A DNA stretch of 64,000 bases from Phreatobacter aquaticus (GCF_005160265.1 NZ_CP039865.1:1-64000), one strand, 5' to 3'; numbered from the stretch's first letter, positions 47,381 through 56,875 are shown. Translations and numbers: made by a program. Notes: generated by a model not told the origin, from the letters alone.

Positions 47381-48553
47381 ATGCCCATCACTCTTCCGAC
47401 CGGCGACGACCATTCCGACCTGCGCGATGCCATGCGCGATCTGTGCTCGACCTATGACGACGCCTATTGGCGCCGGGTCGACGACGAGCGCGGCTATCCT
47501 GAAGAATTCGCCGACGCGCTGACCAAGGGCGGCTGGCTGGCGGCCCTGGTGCCCGCCGAATATGGCGGCTCGGGCCTCGGGCTGACGGAGGCCTCCATCA
47601 TCATGGAGGAGATCAACCGCTCGGGCGGCAATGCCGGCTGCGTCCACGGGCAGATGTACAACATGAACACGATCCTGCGTGGCGGCTCTCCCGAGCAGAA
47701 GAAGAAGTACCTGCCCAAGATCGCGTCGGGCGAATGGCGGCTGCAGTCGATGGCCGTGACCGAGCCGACCACCGGCACCGACACGACCAAGCTCAAGACC
47801 ACCGCGGTCAAGAAGGGCAATGACCGCTATGTGGTGAACGGGCAGAAGGTGTGGATCAGCCGCATCCAGCATTCCGAGCTGATGATCCTGCTCGCCCGCA
47901 CCACGCCGATCGACCAGGTGCAGCGCAAGTCCGACGGTCTGTCGGTGTTCATCGTCGACGTGAAGCAGGCGCTGTCCAGCGGCATGACGATCCGTCCCAT
48001 CCGCAACATGGTCAATCACGAGACCAACGAGGTGTTCTTCGACGACCTCGAGATTCCCGCCGAGAACCTGATCGGCGAGGAAGGCCGTGGCTTCAAGACG
48101 ATCCTGGCCGGCCTCAATGCCGAGCGCGTGCTGATCGCCGCCGAGTGCATCGGCGACGGCTATTGGTTCGTCGAACGCGCCAAGAAGTATGGCAGCGAGC
48201 GCATCGTGTTCGATCGTCCCATCGCCAAGAACCAGGGCGTGCAGTTCCCGATCGCGCGGGCCCACGTGAATGTCTCGGCGGCCGACCTGATGCGGTTCAA
48301 GGCGGCGGCGCTGTGCGATGCCGGCGAGGAGTTCGGCGCGGAGGCCAACATGTCGAAGCTGCTCGCAGCCGATGCCTCCTTCGAGGCGGCCAATGCCTGC
48401 CTGCAGACCCATGGTGGCTTCGGCTTTGCCGCCGATTACGACGTCGAGCGCAAGTTCCGCGAGACCCGGCTCTACCAGGTGGCTCCGATCTCGACCAACA
48501 TGATCCTGGCCTATGTGGCCGAGCATGTGCTGGGAATGCCACGCTCCTACTGA
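47381..48553 (+). CDS. Acyl-CoA dehydrogenase family protein
   Basis: The product has 390 residues and the three-domain acyl-CoA dehydrogenase fold. Landmarks are GWLAALVPAEYGGSGLGLTE, the FAD/substrate motif MAVTEPTTGTDTTKLKT, the Glu-containing LIGEEGRGFKTILAGLNAERVLIA, and the C-terminal THGGFGFAADYDVERKFRETRLYQVAPIS. These enzymes oxidise acyl-CoA with transfer to ETF. The exact acyl chain is unknown. The ATG at 47381 follows GGAGAAA. Confidence 0.93.
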   Translation: MPITLPTGDDHSDLRDAMRDLCSTYDDAYWRRVDDERGYPEEFADALTKGGWLAALVPAEYGGSGLGLTEASIIMEEINRSGGNAGCVHGQMYNMNTILRGGSPEQKKKYLPKIASGEWRLQSMAVTEPTTGTDTTKLKTTAVKKGNDRYVVNGQKVWISRIQHSELMILLARTTPIDQVQRKSDGLSVFIVDVKQALSSGMTIRPIRNMVNHETNEVFFDDLEIPAENLIGEEGRGFKTILAGLNAERVLIAAECIGDGYWFVERAKKYGSERIVFDRPIAKNQGVQFPIARAHVNVSAADLMRFKAAALCDAGEEFGAEANMSKLLAADASFEAANACLQTHGGFGFAADYDVERKFRETRLYQVAPISTNMILAYVAEHVLGMPRSY

Positions 48554-48651
48554 GATGCAGCTGCGCGCTGCTCGATTCTTGGGCGACCACCCTTGACGCG
48601 ACGCAGCTTTTCCGGCCTTCGATGGGTGCACGACCCGGACCGGGAACTGCC

Positions 48652-49581
48652 GTGCAGCTTTACCTCCCCATTGCCGAATTGCCCGTCAACATGCTCCTCG
48701 TTCTGGGCATGGGACTGGCTGTCGGGTTCATTTCCGGCATGTTCGGCGTCGGCGGCGGATTCCTTCTGACACCGCTGCTGATCTTCATCGGAATTTCGCC
48801 TGCCATCGCGGTGGCGACCGTCTCGGGCCAGATCGCGGCCTCGTCGCTCTCCGGCACGCTCAGCTACTGGCGCAAGAACGCGGTGGACGCCAAGCTGGTC
48901 TCGGTACTGCTGGCAGGCAGTGTCGTCGGCACGGCAGCCGGCGTCGCGGCCTTCTCGGTGTTGCGCCGCATGGGCCAGCTCGACCTGTTCATCGGCCTCT
49001 CCTATGTCACGCTGCTGTCGGGCATCGGCCTGTTGATGGTGATCGAGAGCGGCCGGGCGCTCGCCCGCGCGCGCTCCGGTGATCCGCCGAAGCCGGTGGT
49101 CGCGCGCGACCGTCGGATCGCCTCCAAGCTGCCGTTCATGATGCACTTCCCCCGCTCGCGCATCACGGTCTCGGCCATTCCGGTCGTGGCGATCGGGCTT
49201 GGCATCGGCTTTCTGGGATCGATGATGGGTATCGGCGGCGGCTTCCTGCTGGTGCCGGCCCTGATCTATCTCCTGCGTGTCTCGACCTCGGTGGTGATCG
49301 GCACGTCCAGCCTGCAGACGCTGATCACCATGCTGCTGACGCTGGTGTTCCACTCGATCACCAACGCTTCCGTCGATGTCGTGCTGGCCCTGCTCCTGAT
49401 GATCGGCGGCGTCATCGGCGCGCAATTCGGCGCACGCACCTCGCTCACCATGAAAGGCGAGGAACTGCGCTTCCTCCTCGGCCTGGTGGTTCTGGCGGTC
49501 GGCATCCGCTTCCTGGTGGACCTGGTGCTGCGGCCCGACGATCCCTTCTCCAACACCATCATCGAGTTCGCGGCCCGATGA
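48652..49581 (+). CDS. TauE/SafE family sulfite/anion exporter
   Basis: This 309-residue membrane protein has two TauE/SafE repeats, each with a glycine-rich motif: ISGMFGVGGGFLLTPLLIF and LGSMMGIGGGFLLVPALIYL. Members export sulfite, sulfoacetate or related organosulfur ions. I use GTG at 48652, which gives the usual MQLYLPIAELPVN N-terminus; ATG at 48622 is an alternative. Its stop overlaps the TIGR02186 gene start (ATGA). Confidence 0.88.
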   Translation: MQLYLPIAELPVNMLLVLGMGLAVGFISGMFGVGGGFLLTPLLIFIGISPAIAVATVSGQIAASSLSGTLSYWRKNAVDAKLVSVLLAGSVVGTAAGVAAFSVLRRMGQLDLFIGLSYVTLLSGIGLLMVIESGRALARARSGDPPKPVVARDRRIASKLPFMMHFPRSRITVSAIPVVAIGLGIGFLGSMMGIGGGFLLVPALIYLLRVSTSVVIGTSSLQTLITMLLTLVFHSITNASVDVVLALLLMIGGVIGAQFGARTSLTMKGEELRFLLGLVVLAVGIRFLVDLVLRPDDPFSNTIIEFAAR

Positions 49582-50345
49582 CCCGCCTCGCGCTCCTTCT
49601 TGTCGGCCTCCTGACGATCGGCGGGCAAGCGCGGGCCGAGACCATGATCACGTCGCTCTCCACGCACAGGCTGCAGATCGCGTCCAATTTTGTCGGCTCG
49701 GAAATCGTGCTGTTCGGCGCCATCGAGCGCGATGCACAGACCATTTCGCGCACCGGCACCTATGATATCGCCGTGGTCGTCAGGGGGCCGCGCGGCACCA
49801 TCGTCACCCGCCAGAAAAGCCGCGTCCTCGGCATCTGGATGAACACCCGCTCGCGCGAATTCGTCGACGTGCCGACCGCCTATTCGGTCGTGACCAACCG
49901 CCCGACCGGCGACATTGCCGACCTCGATCTCCGCAAGCGCCACCAGATCGGCCTGGACGGGCTGATCCTGCTCCAGACCGCACGTCTCGGCGAAGAGGCG
50001 GAGGCCGGCCAACCGTTCCGCGAGGCCTTCGTGCGCATCAACATGGCGCGCGGCCTCTATCGCGAAAACCCGACCGGCATCACCTTCCTGTCGCCGACCC
50101 TGTTCCGCGCCAATATCCGCGTCGTCCCCAACACGCCCGTCGGCACATTCGACGTTGACATCTTCCTGTTGTCTGGCGGCGCCATCCTCGCGCGTGAAAG
50201 CACCAATTTCGAGGTGACCAAGACCGGCTTCGAAGCGTTCGTTGCCAATGCCGCGCAGAACTACGGTTTCTACTACGGACTGGCGGCAGCGATCATCGCC
50301 CTGTTCACCGGCTGGTCCGCCTCAATCATCTTCCGCCGCGACTGA
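49578..50345 (+). CDS. TIGR02186 family protein (membrane-anchored, periplasmic)
   Basis: The product has 255 residues: a signal peptide (RLALLLVGLLTIGGQARA), a beta-rich domain with SLSTHRLQIASNFVGSEIVLFGAIERD, and one C-terminal transmembrane helix (YYGLAAAIIALFTGWSASIIF). It matches the alphaproteobacterial TIGR02186 family, of unknown function. It is coupled to the TauE/SafE gene by a four-base overlap; this pair is a standard one and suggests an accessory role in the transport. Confidence 0.88.
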   Translation: MTRLALLLVGLLTIGGQARAETMITSLSTHRLQIASNFVGSEIVLFGAIERDAQTISRTGTYDIAVVVRGPRGTIVTRQKSRVLGIWMNTRSREFVDVPTAYSVVTNRPTGDIADLDLRKRHQIGLDGLILLQTARLGEEAEAGQPFREAFVRINMARGLYRENPTGITFLSPTLFRANIRVVPNTPVGTFDVDIFLLSGGAILARESTNFEVTKTGFEAFVANAAQNYGFYYGLAAAIIALFTGWSASIIFRRD

Positions 50346-50371
50346 TCGCGCGTCGCACAGGCTGGGTTCCG

Positions 50372-51673
50372 ATGGCGGATGAGATGGATGGCAAGCGGCA
50401 AAGGACAGCATGGGGCAGTCTGGCACTGGCCTTGGCCGGTCTTGCTGTCGCTACCGCGCTGGTTCTCTGGCGCGGGCTCGACTGGCCGAGCGCCATCGCC
50501 GCCTGCGGGTCACTGGTGGTCGCGGCCATTACGCTGCTCGGGCCCGGCGGAAAGCATCCGATGGGCGCCGCGGAGGGAGTGGCCCGTCGCGGCACGCCCC
50601 TGACCGATCTCACCATCGAGGGCCTGATCACCGCCCTGCCCGCCCCGGCCATCCTGCTCGATGCCCGGCTGATCGTGCGCAGCCACAATGCCCGCGCGCA
50701 CGAGCTGATCCCGGGCTTGAGGCGCGGCGAGCCTCTCACCCTTGGACTGCGTGCCCCGGAGGTCGTGGAAGCGGTGCGCGCGGCGCTCGCCACCAACACG
50801 ATCCAGGAAGTCGACTATGCCGAGCGTGTGCCGGTGATGCGCTGGTTCCGCGCGGAGGTCACTCCGGTTGCCATCACCGCGCGCGGCCGTGACGAGGCGA
50901 TCCCGGATTTCGTTCTGGTGTCGCTGCGCGACCTGTCGGAATCGCGCCGGCTGGAACGACTGCGCGCCGATTTCGTCGCCAATGCCAGCCACGAACTGCG
51001 CACGCCGCTGGCCTCCGTGCTCGGCTTCATCGAGACCATCCAGGGGCCGGCCAAGAACGATCCGCCGGCGATCGCACGCTTTCTCGAGATCATGCTGGCC
51101 CAGGCGCGGCGCATGTCACGGCTGATCGACGATCTCCTCTCGCTGTCGCGCGTCGAGCTCAACGAGCACGTCCGGCCGACCGACCGGATCGACCTCGTAC
51201 CGCTGATCGGCCATGTCCGCGAGACGCTGGGCCCGTCCGCGGCCTCGCAAGGCGTGTCGGTCAGCCTCGATTGCCAGGAGCCGTCGCTGATGGTCGCGGG
51301 GGACCGCGACGAACTGATCCGGCTGTTCGAGAACCTGACCCAGAACGCCATCAAATATGGCGCCGAGGGCAAGAAGGTCGAGATCGCGGTCACGCGCGAT
51401 CGATCCAACCCGGACCGCGAGGAAGCCGTGGTAGCGGTGCGCGACCACGGGCCGGGGATCCCGCCGGAGCACCTTCCGCGCCTGACGGAGCGGTTCTACC
51501 GGGTGGATGTCGTGTCGAGCCGGGAAAAGGGCGGCACCGGCCTCGGGCTCGCGCTGGTCAAGCATATCGTCAACCGCCATCGCGGCCGGCTGACCATCGA
51601 GAGCCCGCCGGGAGAAGGTGCGACCTTCACGGTCAGGCTGGAAGCGGTTGCGTCAACCGAATCAGCCGCCTAG
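50372..51673 (+). CDS. phoR: Phosphate regulon sensor histidine kinase PhoR
   Basis: The product has 433 residues. Two N-terminal hydrophobic helices (SLALALAGLAVATALVLW, AIAACGSLVVAAITLLG) anchor it, a PAS-like region follows (about 80-185), then the dimerisation/phosphoacceptor motif NASHELRTPLASVLGF (His207). The ATPase domain shows NLTQNAIKYG, DHGPGIP, FYRVD and GGTGLGLALVK. It is in line with phoU and phoB, which identifies it as PhoR. The pst genes that usually come next are missing. Confidence 0.93.
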   Translation: MADEMDGKRQRTAWGSLALALAGLAVATALVLWRGLDWPSAIAACGSLVVAAITLLGPGGKHPMGAAEGVARRGTPLTDLTIEGLITALPAPAILLDARLIVRSHNARAHELIPGLRRGEPLTLGLRAPEVVEAVRAALATNTIQEVDYAERVPVMRWFRAEVTPVAITARGRDEAIPDFVLVSLRDLSESRRLERLRADFVANASHELRTPLASVLGFIETIQGPAKNDPPAIARFLEIMLAQARRMSRLIDDLLSLSRVELNEHVRPTDRIDLVPLIGHVRETLGPSAASQGVSVSLDCQEPSLMVAGDRDELIRLFENLTQNAIKYGAEGKKVEIAVTRDRSNPDREEAVVAVRDHGPGIPPEHLPRLTERFYRVDVVSSREKGGTGLGLALVKHIVNRHRGRLTIESPPGEGATFTVRLEAVASTESAA

Positions 51674-51715
51674 CTGTCGCACTTCCTGCAAGACCTTGAA
51701 AAACAGGCCAAATCA

Positions 51716-51733
51716 TCGTCATTGATATGTCAC
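51716..51733 (+). promoter_or_regulatory. Pho-box-like direct repeat upstream of phoU
   Basis: Two 7-base units, TCGTCAT (51716-51722) and ATGTCAC (51727-51733), are separated by four bases. The known PhoB site is CTGTCAT-N4-CTGTCAY, so units match at 5 and 6 of 7 positions with exact spacing. A weak -10 candidate (CATAGA at 51742) lies nine bases beyond. The site is 43 bases after the phoR stop and 71 before the phoU ATG. Confidence 0.6.
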
Positions 51734-51803
51734 CTCGCCGGCATAGAAACGTCGCGGCGCGGGTTTATTGGGGCAGGCTTTCCCCGCCCGTCAGGAGATC
51801 TCG

Positions 51804-52508
51804 ATGAACGAGCATATCGTCAGCGCCTTTGAGAACGAATTGAGGGGCTTGTCGCAGCGCGTCGCCGAAATGGGCGGCCTCGTCGAGAAGCAGATCGTCG
51901 GCGCGATCGACAGCCTGATCCGGGCCGATGTGCCGCTCGCCGAGGAAGTTCGCCGCGCCGATCCCGCCATCGATGCCATGCAGCGCGAGATCGAAGAGAC
52001 CGGCATCCTGATCATCGCGCGCCGCCAGCCAATGGCGGTGGATCTGCGCGAGGTCGTCGGTGCCCTGCGCATTGCCGCCGATCTCGAGCGGGTCGGCGAT
52101 CTCGCCAAGAGCGTCGCCAAACGCGCCATCGCCATCAATGGCCAGGTGTCGCTGCCCAAGGTGACCGGCGGGTTCGACGCCATGGCCCGCCTGGCACTGG
52201 AGCGCGTGAAGCGCGTGCTCGATGCCTATGCCCATCGCGATGTGGCCGCCGCCCTTGAGGTCTGGAAGGCCGATGGCGACATCGACGCGCTGTACAATTC
52301 GCTGTTCCGCGAACTGCTGACCTACATGCTTGAGGATCCGCGCAATATCGGCTCCTGCACGCACCTCCTGTTCTGCGCCAAGAACCTGGAGCGGATCGGC
52401 GACCACGCCACCAATATCGCCGAGACGATCCACTACATCGTCACCGGCACCGCGCTCGCCGAGGAGCGCCCCAAGCTCGACACGACGATCTTCGGCGCGG
52501 GCAACTGA
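51804..52508 (+). CDS. phoU: Phosphate signaling complex protein PhoU
   Basis: The product has 234 residues: two PhoU three-helix repeats, each with the metal-binding pattern (IARRQPMAVDLREVVGALRIAADLERVGDLA and LFCAKNLERIGDHATNIAE). PhoU links Pst transport to PhoR and keeps the regulon off when phosphate is plentiful. AGGAGA is five bases before the ATG. It lies 130 bases after phoR without intervening pstSCAB and 33 bases before phoB. Confidence 0.96.
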   Translation: MNEHIVSAFENELRGLSQRVAEMGGLVEKQIVGAIDSLIRADVPLAEEVRRADPAIDAMQREIEETGILIIARRQPMAVDLREVVGALRIAADLERVGDLAKSVAKRAIAINGQVSLPKVTGGFDAMARLALERVKRVLDAYAHRDVAAALEVWKADGDIDALYNSLFRELLTYMLEDPRNIGSCTHLLFCAKNLERIGDHATNIAETIHYIVTGTALAEERPKLDTTIFGAGN

Positions 52509-52541
52509 CGCGCCGGCCGGAGCGACAAGGGAAGAGATGTC

Positions 52542-53249
52542 ATGACGGCACGCATCATGGTGGTGGAAGACGAAGAGGCCATCACCGTCCTCCTGCGCTA
52601 CAATCTGGAAGCCGAAGGCTACCGGGTGGAGGTGGTCGGGCGCGGTGACGAGGCTGAGGTGCGGCTGCGCGAGGCGGTGCCCGATCTCATGCTGCTCGAC
52701 TGGATGCTGCCGGGCCTGTCAGGCATCGAACTCTGCCGCCGCCTGCGTCTGCGGGCCGAGACCGAGCGTCTTCCAGTGATCATGCTGACTGCGCGCGGCG
52801 AGGAGGGCGAGCGCGTGCGCGGGCTTGCCACCGGCGCCGACGACTACATCGTCAAGCCGTTCTCCGTGCCGGAGCTGCTGGCCCGCGTCAGGGCGCTGCT
52901 CCGCCGCGCCAAGCCGGAACATCTGTCCAGCCTGTTGAAATCCGGCGATATCGAACTCGACCGCGAGACGCGCCGGGTGCATCGCGCCGGGCGCGAGATC
53001 AATCTCGGGCCGACCGAGTTCCGCCTGCTCGAGTTCCTGATGCAGTCGCCCGGCCGCGTCTATACCCGCGAGCAGCTGCTCGACGGCGTCTGGGGCCGCG
53101 ACGTCTATATCGACGAGCGGACGGTGGACGTTCACATCGGCCGGTTGCGCAAGGCGATCCGCCGTGGGCGCGAGCCTGATCCGATCCGCACCGTGCGTGG
53201 CTCCGGCTATGCGTTCAACGAACGGTTCGCGGGAACGGTTGCGGCCTGA
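52542..53249 (+). CDS. phoB: Phosphate regulon response regulator PhoB
   Basis: The product has 235 residues. The receiver domain has the acidic pocket (VEDEEA), phospho-acceptor Asp53 in LMLLDWMLPG and Lys in YIVKPF. The OmpR-type winged helix has RVYTREQLLDGVWGRDVYIDERTVDVHIGRLRKAI in pieces near 170-215. It would bind Pho boxes, possibly the one upstream of phoU. It ends three bases before the convergent ABC-F gene stop. Confidence 0.96.
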   Translation: MTARIMVVEDEEAITVLLRYNLEAEGYRVEVVGRGDEAEVRLREAVPDLMLLDWMLPGLSGIELCRRLRLRAETERLPVIMLTARGEEGERVRGLATGADDYIVKPFSVPELLARVRALLRRAKPEHLSSLLKSGDIELDRETRRVHRAGREINLGPTEFRLLEFLMQSPGRVYTREQLLDGVWGRDVYIDERTVDVHIGRLRKAIRRGREPDPIRTVRGSGYAFNERFAGTVAA

Positions 53250-53252
53250 GGC

Positions 53253-55067
53253 TCACGCCTCCAGGCTCTCCTTCAGCATTTCCAGCTCCAGCCAGCGGTC
53301 TTCGGCCGCCTGCAATTCGCCCTGCGCCTTGGTCAGCGCAGCCGAGGCCTTGTCGAAGGCCGGGCGGTCGCGGGTGAACAGGGCGGGATCGGCGAGGATC
53401 GCCTGCAGTTTGGCGATGTCGCGGCCAAGCGCTTCCATGCGGCCCGGCAGGCTGTCGAGATCGTGCTTCTCACGGAAGGTGAGCTTGCGCTTGCCGGCAT
53501 CTGCCGAAGCCGCTGGAGCCGAAGCAGCGGCCGGTGCCGCCGCCTTGGCGGCCGCTTCCACCTTACGGGCCTGAACACCCGCGCCGCGCTGCGCCACCAT
53601 GTCGGAGTAGCCGCCGGCATATTCGACCCAGTGGCCCTCGCCCTCGCTGACCAGCACGGAGGTGCAGACCCGGTCGAGGAAGTCGCGGTCATGGGAGACC
53701 AGGATCACGGTGCCGGGGAAATCGGTCAGCATTTCCTGCAGGAGATCGAGCGTCTCGAGATCGAGATCATTGGTCGGCTCGTCGAGCACCAGAACATTGG
53801 CGGGGCTAGCGAGGCCGCGCGCCAGCAGGAGCCTGCCGCGCTCGCCGCCGGAGAGAACGCCGACCGGCGTGCCCTTCTGCTCGGGCGTGAACAGGAAGTC
53901 CTTCATGTAGCCGATCACATGGCGGTTCTCGCCGTTGATCGTCACATAGTCGCCGCGCCCGCGGGTCAGCGCCTCGGCGAGCGGTGTCGCCGGATCGAGC
54001 TCCTCGCGCTTCTGGTCAAGCGTCGCCATCAACAGGTTGGCGCCAAGCTTCACCGTGCCCTCGTCGGGCTCCAGCGTGCCGGTGAGCATGCGTACCAGCG
54101 TCGTCTTGCCGGCGCCATTCGGGCCGACCAGTCCCAACCGGTCGCCGCGCAGGATGCGGATGGTCAGATCGTCGACGATCTTGCGGTCGCCGAAGCTCTT
54201 GGAGATGCCGCGCGCCTCGACGATGCGCTTGCCGGAGGCCTCGGCTTCCGACACCACCATGGAGACATTGCCAACCGCCTTGCGGTGCTCGCGGAAATCC
54301 TTGCGCAGGCCCAGCAGATTGCCGAGACGGCGGACATTGCGCTTGCGCCTGGCCGACACGCCGTAGCGCAGCCAGTGCTCCTCGCGGTTGATCTGCCGAT
54401 CGAGCTTGTGCTGGGCCATTTCCTCCTGCTCCAGCACCTCGTCGCGCCAGGCCTCGAAGAAGCCGAAGCCCTTGTCGAGTCGGCGCGTCTCGCCGCGATC
54501 GAGCCAGACCGTGGCGCGCGACAGATTTTCCAGGAAGCGCCGGTCGTGGCTGATCATGACGATGGCCGAGCGCGAGGCCTTGATCGCCTTTTCCAGCCAT
54601 TCAATCGCCGGCAGGTCGAGATGGTTGGTCGGCTCGTCGAGAATCAGAATGTCGGGCTCGGGCGCGAGCGCGCAGGCAAGCGCCGCGCGCTTGGCTTCGC
54701 CGCCGGACAACGAGGCCGTGCCCTCCTCGCCGGTCAGGCCGAGATCGTTCAGCAGCATGCGCGCGCGATAGAGGTCGTCGCTTGGGCCCAGCCCCGCCTC
54801 GACATAGGCAAGTGTCGTGTCGAAGGCCGAGAGATCCGGCTCCTGCAGGAGATAGCGGATGGTCGCACCGGGCTGGGCGAAGCGCGTGCCGCCGTCCGGC
54901 TCGACCAGCCCCGCGGCGATCTTGAGCAGGGTCGATTTGCCCGAGCCATTGCGGCCGACAAGCGCCAGCCGGTCGCCCGCTTCGACCGACAAGTCGGCGG
55001 AGGTCAGGAGCGGTGTGCCGCCAAAGGTGAGGTGGATAGCCTGCAATTGCAGAAGAGGAGGAGCCAT
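53253..55067 (-). CDS. ABC-F family ATP-binding protein (Uup-like)
   Basis: The product has 604 residues: two ABC domains (Walker A GRNGSGKST near 38 and GPNGAGKTT near 316; signatures LSGGEAKRAALA and LSGGERGRLLLARGLA) joined by an ABC-F linker with LDRQINREEHWLRYGVSARRKRN. A C-terminal coiled coil, after an Ala-rich spacer, is characteristic of Uup. ABC-F proteins act on the ribosome or DNA-related processes, not transport. There are no membrane domains. Confidence 0.92.
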   Translation of the reverse strand: MAPPLLQLQAIHLTFGGTPLLTSADLSVEAGDRLALVGRNGSGKSTLLKIAAGLVEPDGGTRFAQPGATIRYLLQEPDLSAFDTTLAYVEAGLGPSDDLYRARMLLNDLGLTGEEGTASLSGGEAKRAALACALAPEPDILILDEPTNHLDLPAIEWLEKAIKASRSAIVMISHDRRFLENLSRATVWLDRGETRRLDKGFGFFEAWRDEVLEQEEMAQHKLDRQINREEHWLRYGVSARRKRNVRRLGNLLGLRKDFREHRKAVGNVSMVVSEAEASGKRIVEARGISKSFGDRKIVDDLTIRILRGDRLGLVGPNGAGKTTLVRMLTGTLEPDEGTVKLGANLLMATLDQKREELDPATPLAEALTRGRGDYVTINGENRHVIGYMKDFLFTPEQKGTPVGVLSGGERGRLLLARGLASPANVLVLDEPTNDLDLETLDLLQEMLTDFPGTVILVSHDRDFLDRVCTSVLVSEGEGHWVEYAGGYSDMVAQRGAGVQARKVEAAAKAAAPAAASAPAASADAGKRKLTFREKHDLDSLPGRMEALGRDIAKLQAILADPALFTRDRPAFDKASAALTKAQGELQAAEDRWLELEMLKESLEA

Positions 55068-55139
55068 GGCGTGGCTCTAGCATCGTCCGCCGTCGCATGC
55101 ACCCTTGTCGGCAGCGATTCCACCCATGAGACTGTTTCG

Positions 55140-55733
55140 ATGCGCATGCTTGTCGTCTATTGCCACCCCTGTTCCGAGAGCTTCACCGCTGCCGTGCGTG
55201 ACCGTGCGGTGGCAGCGCTGGGCGAGGCCGGCCATGATGTCCGGCTTCTCGATCTCCACGCCATGGACTTCGAGGCGGTGATGAGCGCCGAGGAGCGCCG
55301 CGGCTATCACACGGTGGGCGACAACGAGGCCCCGATTGCCGAGCACCTGGCGGCGCTGCGCTGGTGCGAGGGCCTGCTCTTCGTCTATCCGACCTGGTGG
55401 TATGGACTCCCCGCCATGCTGAAGGGCTGGCTCGACCGGGTCTGGATCCCGCATGCCACCTTCCGCATGCCTGTGCCTGGCAAGCCGATCGGCCGAGTTC
55501 TCACCAATATCCGGTTCATCGGGGCGATCTCGACGCTCGGCTCACCCTGGTGGTGGTGGAAATTCTGGATGTCGGAGCCGGGACGGCGCACCCTGCTGCG
55601 CGGCCTGCCACCGCTGGTGGCGCCGAAATGCCGGACATTGTGGCTGGCGCTTCACCGGATGGATTCGGCGAGCTACGGACAGCGCGAGGCGTTTCTGGCG
55701 AAGGTCGAGAAGGCGATGGGGAAGGTGAGGTAG
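55140..55733 (+). CDS. NAD(P)H-dependent oxidoreductase (flavodoxin-like fold), second copy
   Basis: The product has 197 residues. It has MRMLVVYCHPCSESFTAAVRDRAV and FVYPTWWYGLPAMLKGWLDRVWIPHATF, the same pattern as the product at 31822-32406. A Trp-rich stretch (SPWWWWKFW) follows. The substrate is unknown (quinone-type reductase). Start ATG at 55140 or 55146. The reading frame continues upstream to 53463 opposite the ABC-F gene, but that part is a shadow. Confidence 0.85.
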   Translation: MRMLVVYCHPCSESFTAAVRDRAVAALGEAGHDVRLLDLHAMDFEAVMSAEERRGYHTVGDNEAPIAEHLAALRWCEGLLFVYPTWWYGLPAMLKGWLDRVWIPHATFRMPVPGKPIGRVLTNIRFIGAISTLGSPWWWWKFWMSEPGRRTLLRGLPPLVAPKCRTLWLALHRMDSASYGQREAFLAKVEKAMGKVR

Positions 55734-55740
55734 GAAGAAA

Positions 55741-55891
55741 AAGGTCCTTCGAGGCTCGCTTCGCTCGCACCTCAGGATGAGGAATGGAGGGAGAGCGCCA
55801 AGGAGCGCCTACCGCCACGTCCTGCGACGCTAGCCCAGATCCATCCCCACCTCATCCTGAGGTGCGAGCGAAGCGAGCCTCGAAGGACCTT
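55741..55891. repeat. 151-bp element with perfect 42-bp terminal inverted repeats
   Basis: The left arm (55741-55782) and right arm (55850-55891) are exact reverse complements over 42 bases; cores are GGTCCTTCGAGGCTCGCTTC and GAAGCGAGCCTCGAAGGACC. The 67 bases between are not coding. It sits between convergent genes (reductase and prs). A diverged relative is at 57759-57893. Similar sequences are common between genes in Rhizobiales. Confidence 0.88.
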
Positions 55892-55924
55892 ATTGAAATC
55901 CGAGCTACAAGCCTTCGAAAGCCC

Positions 55925-56875
55925 TCAGTCGAACAGGCTCGACACGCTCTCTTCCGTCGCGGTGCGGGCGATCGCCTCGCCGATCAGGCTGGCAACCGAC
56001 AGGGTGCGGATGTTGCGCGCAACCCTGACAGCCTCGGTCGGCAGGATCGAATCGGTGATCACCAGTTCCTTGAGCTTGGAGGCGGTGATGCGGGCCACCG
56101 CGCCACCCGACAGAACGCCGTGGGTGATATAGGCCGAGACATCCTTGGCGCCGCGAGCGAGCAGGGCTTCAGCCGCGTTCACCAGCGTGCCGCCGGAATC
56201 GACGATGTCGTCGACGAGGATGCAGCTCTTGCCCTCGACATCGCCGATGACATTCATCACCTCGCTCTCGCCGGGGCGCTCGCGGCGCTTGTCGACGATG
56301 GCGAGCTGGGCATCGATGCGCTTGGCGAGCGCACGGGCGCGCACCACGCCGCCGACATCGGGCGACACGACCATCACATCGGCGATGTCGCGGTTGTCCT
56401 TGATGTCCTTGGCGAGCAGCGGCGCCGCGAAGAGGTTGTCGGTCGGAATGTCGAAGAAGCCCTGGATCTGGCCGGCATGGAGATCCAGCGTCATCACGCG
56501 GTCGGCACCGGCCTGGGTGATCAGATTGGCGACCAGCTTGGCGGAGATCGGCGTGCGCGAACCGGAGCGGCGGTCCTGGCGGGCATAGCCGAAATAGGGG
56601 ATAACCGCCGAGATGCGCTTGGCCGAGGAGCGGCGCAGCGCATCGCAGATGATCAGCAACTCCATCAGGTGGTCATTGGTCGGGAACGAGGTCGACTGGA
56701 CGATATAGACGTCCTCGCCGCGCACGTTTTCCTGGATTTCGACAAAAATCTCCATATCGGCGAACCGCCTGACTGATGCCTTGGTCAGCGGCGTCTGCAG
56801 ATAGGCGCCGATCGCTTCGGCGAGCGGTCGGTTGGAGTTGCCGGAAACGATCTTGATCCCGGGTTTTCTCGACAT
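55925..56875 (-). CDS. prs: Ribose-phosphate pyrophosphokinase
   Basis: The product has 316 residues. It makes PRPP from ribose 5-phosphate and ATP for purine, pyrimidine, histidine and tryptophan synthesis. Landmarks: [20 protein letters not shown]-binding [25 protein letters not shown], metal-binding [12 protein letters not shown], and the PRPP loop [13 protein letters not shown]. Start ATG at 56875 gives the standard N-terminus ([12 protein letters not shown]); longer upstream forms are rejected. Confidence 0.96.
   Translation of the reverse strand: MSRKPGIKIVSGNSNRPLAEAIGAYLQTPLTKASVRRFADMEIFVEIQENVRGEDVYIVQSTSFPTNDHLMELLIICDALRRSSAKRISAVIPYFGYARQDRRSGSRTPISAKLVANLITQAGADRVMTLDLHAGQIQGFFDIPTDNLFAAPLLAKDIKDNRDIADVMVVSPDVGGVVRARALAKRIDAQLAIVDKRRERPGESEVMNVIGDVEGKSCILVDDIVDSGGTLVNAAEALLARGAKDVSAYITHGVLSGGAVARITASKLKELVITDSILPTEAVRVARNIRTLSVASLIGEAIARTATEESVSSLFD

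Noticed and set aside
53463-55139. Upstream extension of the flavodoxin-fold reductase frame
   Set aside because: It runs antisense to the ABC-F gene; the fold starts at 55140.
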